Source of the DNA: Fen-1273 sp035516035
GTDB lineage: Bacteria > Bacteroidota > Ignavibacteria > UBA10030 > UBA6906
DNA length: 64,000 bases
Reading direction: 5' to 3'
Assembly (NCBI GenBank): GCA_035516035.1
Contig: DATJAS010000059.1
Coordinates: forward strand, 1-64,000
A program made the translations under genes and the position numbers. Every line of letters begins with the position of its first letter. The stretch's first letter is position 1. This document shows, one piece after another, positions 34,077 through 41,668 of the stretch. Under the pieces are notes generated by a model. It had not been told where the DNA came from, did no database searches, and was given only the letters and a program-made list of their open reading frames with translations.

Positions 34077-34093
34077 GAGCTGCCGGATGTGCT

Positions 34094-34330
34094 TCAGGCG
34101 CTCTTTGACTTGATGTACTTGATGGCGTCTCCGACGGTGGAGATCTTCTCCGCGTCCTCGTCCGGGATCTGGAGATTGAAGGCCTTCTCGAATTCCATCA
34201 CCAGCTCGACGGTGTCAAGAGAGTCGGCGCCGAGATCGTTGGTAAACGACGCTTCCGGGGTAATCTGTCCGTCGTCCACTCCCAGCTTGTTGATGATGAT
34301 CTCTTTGACTTTTGACTCAATGTCTGCCAT
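34094..34330 (-). CDS. acpP: acyl carrier protein
   Basis: A 78-aa carrier of growing acyl chains. It carries the phosphopantetheine Ser in 'GADSLDTVELVMEFEKAF' and an acidic composition typical of the family. AGGAGG lies upstream of the ATG. It sits between fabG and fabF, the standard order. Confidence 0.98.
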   Translation of the reverse strand: MADIESKVKEIIINKLGVDDGQITPEASFTNDLGADSLDTVELVMEFEKAFNLQIPDEDAEKISTVGDAIKYIKSKSA

Positions 34331-34396
34331 GACGCTGACCTCCTGTGTGAATGATGAGAGAATGTGACTGTACGGATCGTGCCGCGCCGCTGCCCC

Positions 34397-35143
34397 CTAC
34401 ATGGTCATGCCGCCGTCGACGCACAGGACCTGCCCGGTGACGTACGCCGCGTCGTCGGATGCGAGAAACCGGACGACGGCGGCGATTTCAGACGGGCGGG
34501 CGGTCCGCTTCAGCGGGATCAGCTCGAGGATCGCCTTTTTCTGCTCGGGGGTCAGGGCTCCCGTCATATCCGTGTCCACAAATCCCGGAGCAACCGCGTT
34601 CACATGAATATTGCGAGAAGCGAACTCTTTTGCAACAGATTTGGTGAAGCCGATGATGCCCGCCTTCGATGCGGCGTAGTTCGATTGGCCCGCATTTCCG
34701 CTGATACCTACGATCGAGGTGATGTTGATGATTCTTCCCGCGCGCTGGCCGATCATCTGGCGCGACGCCGCCCGGGTGAAGTTGAACACGCTCTTGAGGT
34801 TGTTGGCGATGACCCGGTCCCAGTCCTCCTCGCTCATGCGCATGAGGAGGCCGTCCTTCGTGATCCCCGCATTGTTGACCAGGATGTCCAGACGGGTGCT
34901 GGAGGCGACGACCGCCGCGACGACCGCGGCCGCATCTGCGAACGACGAGGCGTCCGAGCGGTGCGCGGTGACGGCGTGCCCAGCCCCGGTGAGCGCCGCG
35001 ACGAGTTCATCGGCCCCGGCCGCGGAGCTCCTGTAGGTGAATGCCACTGTCGCGCCAGCGCGCGCAAGCTCCTCGACGATGGCGCGCCCGATCCCGCGCG
35101 CGCCTCCGGTGACGAGTGCGATCTTTCCCGCGAGTGTGCTCAT
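34397..35143 (-). CDS. fabG: 3-oxoacyl-ACP reductase
   Basis: NADPH-dependent short-chain dehydrogenase of fatty-acid synthesis, 248 aa. Cofactor motif 'TGGARGIGRAI' at about 13, 'NNAGIT', the catalytic Ser in 'NITSIVGISG' and the Y-x3-K in 'SNYAASKAG' are all present. The ATG at 35143 overlaps the stop of the Cys-cluster gene by ATGA, which fixes the start. Confidence 0.97.
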   Translation of the reverse strand: MSTLAGKIALVTGGARGIGRAIVEELARAGATVAFTYRSSAAGADELVAALTGAGHAVTAHRSDASSFADAAAVVAAVVASSTRLDILVNNAGITKDGLLMRMSEEDWDRVIANNLKSVFNFTRAASRQMIGQRAGRIINITSIVGISGNAGQSNYAASKAGIIGFTKSVAKEFASRNIHVNAVAPGFVDTDMTGALTPEQKKAILELIPLKRTARPSEIAAVVRFLASDDAAYVTGQVLCVDGGMTM

Positions 35144-35739
35144 GGTGTCGTGTTCCCGTGATGCAGAGCGGCGTAATGGTCTTCCATCGCCGCAAATCCT
35201 TCCTCCCCGACGAGGTGCACAAGCTCCTCGCGGCACGCCTGGAACAGTGGAACGGCGAACGCGTCGCCGATGGTGCAGCAGGACTCCTCCTCCTGGAGCA
35301 TGTCGTCAAAGCTGACTGTGCTGTTTTCGATGTAGATCGGGTAGAGCACGCAAAATAGCGGCTTGATGGCCCACTTGTGCATGCCCGCCGCGACGGCGGC
35401 CTTCTGGAGCGTGCACAGCCCCGCCCCGTCAAGAAACGCGCACTTGTCGTTCACGACTTCCGTGCCCACGCACTGGCCCGAGGGAAAGTCGGGGTCGTCG
35501 ACCACGCCGGGTTCAAACCAGTCGGCGGGGTCGGCGCTCTGCGTCCCGTCCATCTGCCGCGCGATCAGCGCCCGGTGCGCCATGATCGCTTCATGCTCCT
35601 TGACGTCGACGAACACGCCTCCCTCGCAGCAGGCGGCGGAGCAGGAACAGGGCCCGCCCCCCCGGGGGAATCCCTTTGCGAAGAGCTCCCCCGCCATCGT
35701 GTACCGGTCTACCTTCAGAGACTTGTCCGGCGTAATCAT
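35140..35739 (-). CDS. cysteine-cluster protein (DUF3109/YkgJ-like) in the fab operon
   Basis: A 199-aa cytoplasmic protein. An N-terminal cluster 'PCSCSAACCEGGVFVDV' is followed by C in 'GQCVG', 'DKCAFLD', 'LCTLQKA', 'PLFCVLYPI' and 'ESCCTIG', the pattern of YkgJ/DUF3109 proteins thought to chelate zinc or an iron-sulfur cluster. It overlaps fabD upstream and fabG downstream by ATGA, so it is translated with both. Function unknown; its place between two core fatty-acid genes is unusual. Confidence 0.8.
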   Translation of the reverse strand: MITPDKSLKVDRYTMAGELFAKGFPRGGGPCSCSAACCEGGVFVDVKEHEAIMAHRALIARQMDGTQSADPADWFEPGVVDDPDFPSGQCVGTEVVNDKCAFLDGAGLCTLQKAAVAAGMHKWAIKPLFCVLYPIYIENSTVSFDDMLQEEESCCTIGDAFAVPLFQACREELVHLVGEEGFAAMEDHYAALHHGNTTP

Positions 35740-36665
35740 AGGGTCCCCGCCCTCTCCTGTGCCGCGCGCTCGCCGGTCCAGGCGTCGATGCCGGAGACCG
35801 CCGCCTCAGGCTCGCACCGCCTGATGAGCCCCTGCAGCACCTTGCCGGGGCCGACTTCCGTGAACGCCGTCGCCCCGTCCCGCACCATGTGGTGAACGCT
35901 CTCTTCCCAGCGGACGGGACTCGTGAGCTGGCGGTGGAGGAGGTCCCTGATCGCGGCGGCGTCGTGCACGGGCTCCGCTGTCACGTTGGCATAGACGGGT
36001 ATCCGCGCGTCGAGGACCGGCGCCCCGGCGAGCGCTGCGCGGAGACCCTCCTGTGCCCCGGCCATGAGCGGTGAGTGGAATGCGCCGCTCACGACAAGCT
36101 CCTTCACCATTTTCGCCCCGCGCCCCTTCGCAAGCTCCATGGCGCGGCGCACCCCGGCAACCGACCCGGAGATGACGATCTGTCCCGGGGAGTTGAAGTT
36201 TGCCGGCTGCACAACCCCCGCGGCGGAAGCTTCGCTGCAGAGCTCCTCGACCGCCCCGGGGGTGAGCCCCACGACGGCCGCCATCGTCCCCGGGTGCTCC
36301 TCGCCCGCCTTCTGCATCAGTTCACCCCGCAGGCGGACGAGCCTGAGCGCGTCCGGGAACGCCAGCGATCCCGCCGCGACCAGCGCGGAGTATTCGCCGA
36401 GTGAATGCCCTGCGACCATCGCCGGTCGTCCCCCCGTCGCCCTGAAGAGCGCGACGGAGTGGAGGAAGATCGCGGGTTGCGTGTTCTTTGTCTGCCGCAG
36501 CGCGTCCTCGGGTCCCTCGAAGCAGATCGTGCTCAGGGAAAAGCCAAGGAGCCGATCGGCTTCCTCCATGAGCGCCCGGGAGGGTTCGTGCTGCGCGAAG
36601 AGATCCTTCCCCATCCCCACGTACTGTGAGCCCTGTCCCGGGAAGACGTATGCCGTGAGTGCCAT
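35736..36665 (-). CDS. fabD: malonyl-CoA:ACP transacylase
   Basis: Loads malonyl onto ACP; 309 aa. It has the N-terminal 'FPGQGSQYVGMG', the catalytic Ser in 'GHSLGEYSAL' near 92, and His in 'GAFHSPLM' near 200. The start is 4 bases after the fabH stop, and the end overlaps the Cys-cluster gene. Confidence 0.97.
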   Translation of the reverse strand: MALTAYVFPGQGSQYVGMGKDLFAQHEPSRALMEEADRLLGFSLSTICFEGPEDALRQTKNTQPAIFLHSVALFRATGGRPAMVAGHSLGEYSALVAAGSLAFPDALRLVRLRGELMQKAGEEHPGTMAAVVGLTPGAVEELCSEASAAGVVQPANFNSPGQIVISGSVAGVRRAMELAKGRGAKMVKELVVSGAFHSPLMAGAQEGLRAALAGAPVLDARIPVYANVTAEPVHDAAAIRDLLHRQLTSPVRWEESVHHMVRDGATAFTEVGPGKVLQGLIRRCEPEAAVSGIDAWTGERAAQERAGTL

Positions 36666-36669
36666 CGTC

Positions 36670-37674
36670 TCAGCGCGCGTTCGCGGCGGTCCACTTCATC
36701 AGCACGGCGCCCCAGGTATAGCCCGCGCCGAAGCTCGCCATGACGATCGTCTGTCCCGCGAGCAGCTTCTTCGCCTGCCACCATTCCGAGAGGCACAGCG
36801 GGATCGTCGCGGCCGTCGTGTTGCCGTACCTGTCGATGTTGAGCATCACCCGTGAGCGGTCGAGCCCCATCCTGTCGGCGGTCGCGTCGATGATCCGCTG
36901 GTTGGCCTGGTGCGGCACGAGCCAGTCGACGTCCTTGCCGCTCAGGTGGTTCCGCTCCACGATCTCGGCGGAAACGTCCGCCATGCTCACGACCGCAACC
37001 TTGAAGACGGTCTTCCCGTCCTGGTAGATGTAGTGCATCCGCTTGTCGACTGTCTCCCGCGTCGCCGGGTTCAGCGACCCCCCCGCCTTCATGTGGAGGG
37101 CTTTCTCCCCCGAGCCGTCGATGCGAAGTATGCTGTCGATGATCCCCGCGTCCGGGTCGGCCGAGGGTTCCAGGAGCACCGCCGCCCCCGCGTCGCCGAA
37201 GAGGATGCAGTTGTTCCTGTCCGTGTAGTCCGTGATCGAGCTCATCTTGTCCGCGCCGATGACCGCCACCTTCCGGCAGGTTCCGTTCTCGATGAACTGG
37301 GCCCCCGTCACGAGCGCGAAGGGAAAACCGGAGCACGCCGCAGAGACGTCAAACCCCCAGGCCTTCTTCGCCCCGGTTTTTTCCTGCACCAGGCAGGCGG
37401 TGCAGGGGAAAAACATGTCCGGCGTGACCGTCGCGACAATGATGAGGTCAAGCTCTTCGGGGCCGATGCCCCGGTTCTTCAGCAATGCCTTCAGCGCGTT
37501 GGCGGCAAGATCGGAAGTCGCCCCGGACTTCAGGATCCGCCGCTCGACGATCCCGGTGCGCGTCCGGATCCACTCGTCAGTGGTGTCGACCATCTTCTCG
37601 AAGTCGGCGTTGGTGAGACGGTCGTCGGGGACCCAGTGGCCCACGGCGGTGATCGTAGCGCGTGTCTGTTTCAT
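36670..37674 (-). CDS. fabH: beta-ketoacyl-ACP synthase III
   Basis: Starts fatty-acid synthesis by condensing acyl-CoA with malonyl-ACP; 334 aa. Catalytic Cys in 'DVSAACSGFPFAL', His in 'VPHQANQRI' and Asn in 'YGNTTAATIP' are visible. The ATG at 37674 overlaps the plsX stop (ATGA), so the longer open frame is not used. Confidence 0.97.
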   Translation of the reverse strand: MKQTRATITAVGHWVPDDRLTNADFEKMVDTTDEWIRTRTGIVERRILKSGATSDLAANALKALLKNRGIGPEELDLIIVATVTPDMFFPCTACLVQEKTGAKKAWGFDVSAACSGFPFALVTGAQFIENGTCRKVAVIGADKMSSITDYTDRNNCILFGDAGAAVLLEPSADPDAGIIDSILRIDGSGEKALHMKAGGSLNPATRETVDKRMHYIYQDGKTVFKVAVVSMADVSAEIVERNHLSGKDVDWLVPHQANQRIIDATADRMGLDRSRVMLNIDRYGNTTAATIPLCLSEWWQAKKLLAGQTIVMASFGAGYTWGAVLMKWTAANAR

Positions 37675-38723
37675 TCGTCTCCGTGTCTGGAACTGTGCAG
37701 TGCGTCCTGGATCCTGCCGTTGACGTTCTGCAACACCGTCTGCTCGGCGAGGAGTAACATGTTCTTGACCGCCCGGGGGGTCGAACCGCCGTGGCCGATG
37801 ATGGAAACGCCGTTCACGCCCAGCAGCGGGACTCCCCCCGCCTCCTGGTAGTCCATCTCGGCCATCACCGAGCGCAATCCCCCCCGCGCCACGAGCGCTA
37901 CCAGCTTTTCCCGCGGTCCCCGCCCTGCGTAGCGGAGGAACTTGGCCTTCAGGAACGAGGGAATGCTCTCGCCGAACTTCAGGAGAATATTCCCGACGAA
38001 CCCGTCGCACACCGCGACGTCCACGTCTCCCTTGAGAAGATCCCTCCCCTCGACGTTCCCCACGAAATGGATCGGCCCTTCCTTGAGCATTTTGAAGGCC
38101 TCGAGCGTCACTTCGTTCCCCTTGACGTCCTCCTCGCCGATGTTCAGGAGCCCGACGGCCGGGCGGCGTTTGCCGGACGTGGCCGCGACATAGGCCGAGC
38201 CCATGAGCCCGAATTCATAGAGATGGCGGGGCCTGCAGTCCACGTTCGCGCCGGCGTCGACCAGCAGGCAGGGGGTGTGCCTGGCCGTCGGCAGGAGCGC
38301 CCCGATCGTCGGCCGTCCCACCCCCCTGATCCGTCCCAGGATGAGCGTCGAGGCCGAGAGGACGGCTCCCGTGTTCCCGGCACTGACGAACGCGTCCGCT
38401 TTCCCTTCGCGGTGCAGTGTCAGGCCGATCGTGATCGACGAGTTTCTTTTTGTCTTCAGTGCCGCGTTGGGGGCGTCGTGCATCTCGATGACGTCGTCGG
38501 CGTGCGCGATGCGCACCGTCCCCGCGACTTTGGCGTCCGCCCAGCGTGCGCCGTGTTTTTCCAGCTCGGCCTGGACCGCCTGCTCGCGCCCCGTGAGTAT
38601 GACGGAGAACCGGCCGGCTGCCTCGCGCACCGCGTCGAGCGCTCCTTCGACCACCGCCGCGGGGGCATAGTCTCCCCCCATGGCGTCGAGGGCGAGAGTT
38701 ATGTCGCGATCCCTGGGAGTCAA
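37671..38723 (-). CDS. plsX: phosphate acyltransferase PlsX
   Basis: Makes acyl-phosphate from acyl-ACP for phospholipid synthesis; 350 aa. The family start 'LALDAMGGDYAP' is near residue 10, followed by 'SAGNTGAVL' and 'CDGFVGNILLK'. The only fitting start is a TTG at 38723. A 113-base gap with a hairpin separates it from rpmF. Confidence 0.96.
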   Translation of the reverse strand: MTPRDRDITLALDAMGGDYAPAAVVEGALDAVREAAGRFSVILTGREQAVQAELEKHGARWADAKVAGTVRIAHADDVIEMHDAPNAALKTKRNSSITIGLTLHREGKADAFVSAGNTGAVLSASTLILGRIRGVGRPTIGALLPTARHTPCLLVDAGANVDCRPRHLYEFGLMGSAYVAATSGKRRPAVGLLNIGEEDVKGNEVTLEAFKMLKEGPIHFVGNVEGRDLLKGDVDVAVCDGFVGNILLKFGESIPSFLKAKFLRYAGRGPREKLVALVARGGLRSVMAEMDYQEAGGVPLLGVNGVSIIGHGGSTPRAVKNMLLLAEQTVLQNVNGRIQDALHSSRHGDE

Positions 38724-38792
38724 GCGATTGGGCGACCGGGTGGTTGATGGAGAGGAATCATGCCCGCGGCGCTGGAGATCTCCTGCGAGTGC

Positions 38793-38823
38793 CGCCGTCC
38801 CGCCCCGACCGGGGGGGACGGCG
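38793..38823 (-). promoter_or_regulatory. hairpin between rpmF and plsX
   Basis: CGCCGTCCC (38793-38801) pairs perfectly with GGGACGGCG (38815-38823). It lies just after the rpmF stop on the minus strand, with no T-run. It may tune read-through from the ribosomal gene into the lipid genes. Confidence 0.4.
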
Positions 38824-38836
38824 TACCGGGCAGATC

Positions 38837-39019
38837 TCAGGATGCCTTTGGAACGACGATGGAACGGCCGTTATAGTACCCGCAATTCGGGCAGGCACGA
38901 TGGGGGAGCTTCAGGGTGTGACAGTTGGGGCACTCGGAGACCGCGGCAGCGACCGCCTTGTAATGCGTACGGCGTTTGCGTCCGCGGGTCTTGGAATGGC
39001 GTCGTTTTGGATTCGGCAT
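38837..39019 (-). CDS. rpmF: 50S ribosomal protein L32
   Basis: A 60-aa zinc-ribbon ribosomal protein. 'PNPKRRHSKTRGRKRR' opens it, and C-P-N-C ... C-P-N-C forms the zinc site. It stands between yceD and plsX, the classic arrangement. Confidence 0.98.
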   Translation of the reverse strand: MPNPKRRHSKTRGRKRRTHYKAVAAAVSECPNCHTLKLPHRACPNCGYYNGRSIVVPKAS

Positions 39020-39027
39020 ATACTCTC

Positions 39028-39543
39028 CTAACCAGCCTGGTTCAATTTATTCTTTTGCAGCTCCTTCAGCTTGTCCCAGCGGCCGTCCTCGTGCGTCTCG
39101 GTGCACGTGCATGGCCCCTCGTTGAGATTTTTGCCGCACTGGGGGCAGAGCCCTTTGCAATCCTCCCTGCACACATGCTTGAGCGGAAGGGCCAGGACCA
39201 CCGTCTGCCGGACGTCTTCCGTCAGATCCAGCACGGTCTGCCCGGGCGTCAGCACCTGCACCTCCGACGGTTCGTACCGGTCTTCCTCCGGCTCCTCCCA
39301 CAAGTAGTACATCTGGTACTTCGACACCAGGGGCTGGAGAAAGAGCTTCACGCACCGGTCACAGGCGACCTCGGCGCTCGTCGATACGCCGGCGCGGAGG
39401 AGAAGCTGCCCGCTCGATTTTTCGAGCGTCGCCTGGACTTCAACCTCATTCTTGAATTCGGGGGGAAGACCGATCTCTGCCGGTGTGCTCCTGAAACTGT
39501 ACGGGTGAACACCTTCGGAGAGACCGCCGACCTGGATTTTCAT
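39028..39543 (-). CDS. YceD family protein (DUF177)
   Basis: A 171-aa protein of the YceD/DUF177 family, linked to 23S rRNA or large-subunit biogenesis. The core has 'EVACDRCVKLF', then the acidic 'YLWEEPEEDRY' and 'LDLTEDVRQTVVLALPLKHVC'. The end is a Cys module (C-R-E-D-C, C-P-Q-C, C-T-C). First gene of the 11.5-kb minus operon. Confidence 0.93.
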   Translation of the reverse strand: MKIQVGGLSEGVHPYSFRSTPAEIGLPPEFKNEVEVQATLEKSSGQLLLRAGVSTSAEVACDRCVKLFLQPLVSKYQMYYLWEEPEEDRYEPSEVQVLTPGQTVLDLTEDVRQTVVLALPLKHVCREDCKGLCPQCGKNLNEGPCTCTETHEDGRWDKLKELQKNKLNQAG

Positions 39544-39656
39544 AGTACCCCCCTTGCATGCCGCGGAAGACAGCCGCCCCCGGGCGGAGACTCGATCCGC
39601 GCCTGCCGGAAAAACCGCCGGAATGTGCGGTTTTTGAGCAAAAACTCAAAAGCCCT

Positions 39657-39687
39657 ATAATATATGCATCTCCCGAAAGAGAGTCAA
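39657..39687 (-). promoter_or_regulatory. promoter of the yceD-rpmF-plsX-fab operon
   Basis: On the minus strand TTG (39687-39685), a 20-bp spacer and TATATTAT (39664-39657), about 110 bases before the yceD ATG. It is the only clear promoter before thirteen following genes. Confidence 0.65.
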
Positions 39688-39742
39688 GAAAACGCGCTCA
39701 GCAGGGATAACGCCTGGAGGAAGCTCAATGGCCGGAACCGTT

Positions 39743-39773
39743 TTGCTTTATTCGGGTCCGAGGGGTATATACA
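39743..39773 (+). promoter_or_regulatory. promoter of the GT39-type transferase gene
   Basis: TTG (39743-39745), a 20-bp spacer and TATATACA (39766-39773), 43 bases before the ATG at 39816. Confidence 0.65.
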
Positions 39774-39815
39774 GATGTCGAAAACTCCTGGATCTCCCAT
39801 CCGGCAATCACCAGC

Positions 39816-41168
39816 ATGGTCTCTGATTCAGAGAATCGCAACACAAACCGCACGCTGGCTGCCATCGTTATCGCGGGATTAGTCATTCGCGTGACGGTCG
39901 CGCTGCTCTTTACTCCTCCGCTCTTCGGCGATGATCTCGACTATGTCGCCCTTGGCAAGCTCCTCGCGCATGGGGGGGGATATGAGCTTGACGGGAGTCC
40001 GACGGCGTACCGGCCGCCGGGATACCCTCTGCTTCTCTCACTTTCATTCAGGCTGTTTGGCGAAACGCTCGTGCCCGTGCGGTTGGCGCAGGCTGCGGCG
40101 GACATGATCTCGTGCCTGCTCGTCTTCAGCATCGGGAAAAAGCTCTTTGGCGATCGGGTCGGACTGATCGCCGCGGGGATATTCGCCCTGTTTCCGATGC
40201 AGATTCTCTACGTCTCGCTCCTGATGACTGAGACTGTTTTCACGCTCACGCTTCTGGCGGTGGTGCGCCTCTGCATGGAACGGCGCATCTCTGCCGGGCG
40301 AGCGCTCCTCGGTGGACTGGTGCTCGGGTGCGGAACGTTGGTCCGCCCGACGCTCCTCCTCCTCCCATGCGCCCTCTATGCAGGCCGGTGGGGGAGAAGG
40401 GAGAGCTGGCGATCGGATGTCCGCGCATTCCTTTTCATGGGAATCACCTGCACGTTCATATTGATCCCCTGGCTTCTCCGGAACTACGATCAGTTCGGGA
40501 GGTTGACACTCACAAGCAACACGGGGGTGAATTTCTGGATCGGATACCACACGGGTACAAGCGGATCGTTTGCGTATCCCCCTGGAAATCCGCTGTTGGC
40601 AGCGGAAGGCGAATTCGCCCGTGCCGATCTCGGTATGAAGCTGGGGTTGCAGTTCATTCGGGAACACCCCTTCCTCGTTCTCGAAACACTACCCAAAAAG
40701 TGGGCTCACTTCTTCGCCGTTGATTACGGTCTTCTGATGTCGATGCAATTTCAACCTGATTACAGGGCTGTTTCAAATGCGGGAATCATATTCAGCAGGT
40801 TCTCCTGGTTCAACATACTCCTGACCCACGTGCCGTTTGCCGCTGTATTGCTGCTGTGCACGCTTGGAATCGTCGTTCGTGCCCGCGGGGACACGTCGAA
40901 GCTCCTCTTCCTTCTGAGCCCCGTCGTCTACTGGCTTATCGTTCACCTTGTCTTCTTTGCTTCGGCGCGCTACCGCTTTCCCATCGACCCTCTGCTGATG
41001 ATCGGATCGGCATACGGGACGGACCTTATGCTCCGCAGGGGGTGCGTGTGGACCAGGGCCAGGATCTGGCTGTTCGCGGGACTTGCGGCGCTCTTCGTTT
41101 CGGGCTGGATTGCAGAGCGTGTCATGATCAACATCAAGGCGGCAGCGTACACATACTCAAGATCCTGA
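39816..41168 (+). CDS. GT39-like (ArnT/PMT type) membrane glycosyltransferase
   Basis: A 450-aa integral membrane protein with about eleven hydrophobic segments. The first periplasmic loop holds the acidic 'FGDDLDYVALGKLLAHGGGY' and 'AYRPPGYPLLLSL', which match family 39 dolichyl/undecaprenyl-phosphate-sugar transferases. A conserved mid-protein loop has 'TGVNFWIGYHTGTSG'. The Asp pair in the first loop is the probable catalytic site. It is a single-gene unit between a promoter and a terminator. Base use is slightly less GC-rich than its neighbours. Confidence 0.88.
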   Translation: MVSDSENRNTNRTLAAIVIAGLVIRVTVALLFTPPLFGDDLDYVALGKLLAHGGGYELDGSPTAYRPPGYPLLLSLSFRLFGETLVPVRLAQAAADMISCLLVFSIGKKLFGDRVGLIAAGIFALFPMQILYVSLLMTETVFTLTLLAVVRLCMERRISAGRALLGGLVLGCGTLVRPTLLLLPCALYAGRWGRRESWRSDVRAFLFMGITCTFILIPWLLRNYDQFGRLTLTSNTGVNFWIGYHTGTSGSFAYPPGNPLLAAEGEFARADLGMKLGLQFIREHPFLVLETLPKKWAHFFAVDYGLLMSMQFQPDYRAVSNAGIIFSRFSWFNILLTHVPFAAVLLLCTLGIVVRARGDTSKLLFLLSPVVYWLIVHLVFFASARYRFPIDPLLMIGSAYGTDLMLRRGCVWTRARIWLFAGLAALFVSGWIAERVMINIKAAAYTYSRS

Positions 41169-41208
41169 GCACAGAGACACAACAAACGTTCCGGTTCCCG
41201 GAAAAAGA

Positions 41209-41250
41209 CAAAAAAAACCCTCTCCAGGAAACGCCTGGAGGGGGTTTTCT
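41209..41250. terminator. bidirectional intrinsic terminator
   Basis: An 11-bp stem CCCTCTCCAGG (41218-41228) with CCTGGAGGGGG (41234-41244) and a 5-base loop. A run of seven A precedes it and four T follow, so it works in both directions for the convergent genes ending at 41168 and 41338. Confidence 0.85.
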
Positions 41251-41337
41251 GTCCTGACATCATGCCGGGCGCGCCGGGTCGCCCCCTGCGTTAGAGCTGC
41301 CGGGGTGAACCTCCCGCCGCGACGGAAATAAACGGCG

Positions 41338-41610
41338 CTACTCCTGCTTTATCGGCTCGCCGTGCTCGAGCAGCTCGGCCTGCACGTGCTCGATCGTCTC
41401 AGCCAGCGCCTCGCGGAACTTCTCGAAGTCCTCCTTGTACAGGAAGATCTTGTGCTTCTCGTATTCCTCGTCTCCGACGCGCTTGCTCTCGGTAATTGTG
41501 ATGTAGAAGTCCTTTTCCGATTTCGTCGATTTTACATCGAAGAAATACGTTCGCTTTCCTGCGCGCACGCGCTTGGTGAAGATCTCATCTTTGTAACCAT
41601 TGTTGTCCAA
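41338..41610 (-). CDS. PUR family DNA/RNA-binding protein (DUF3276)
   Basis: A 90-aa protein with a PUR-alpha-like fold: 'FTKRVRAGKRTYFFDVKSTKSEKDFYITITES' and 'HKIFLYKEDFEKFREAL'. It is characteristic of Bacteroidota, Chlorobiota and spirochaetes. The start codon is TTG at 41610, nine bases after AGGAGGG, a convincing ribosome site. Likely single-stranded nucleic-acid binding; the physiological role is unclear. Confidence 0.92.
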   Translation of the reverse strand: MDNNGYKDEIFTKRVRAGKRTYFFDVKSTKSEKDFYITITESKRVGDEEYEKHKIFLYKEDFEKFREALAETIEHVQAELLEHGEPIKQE

Positions 41611-41668
41611 GGCCCTACCCTCCTGCGAGTAAGATATGCTGATGGTGTGAATGGTGCTGTGCTGGTGG

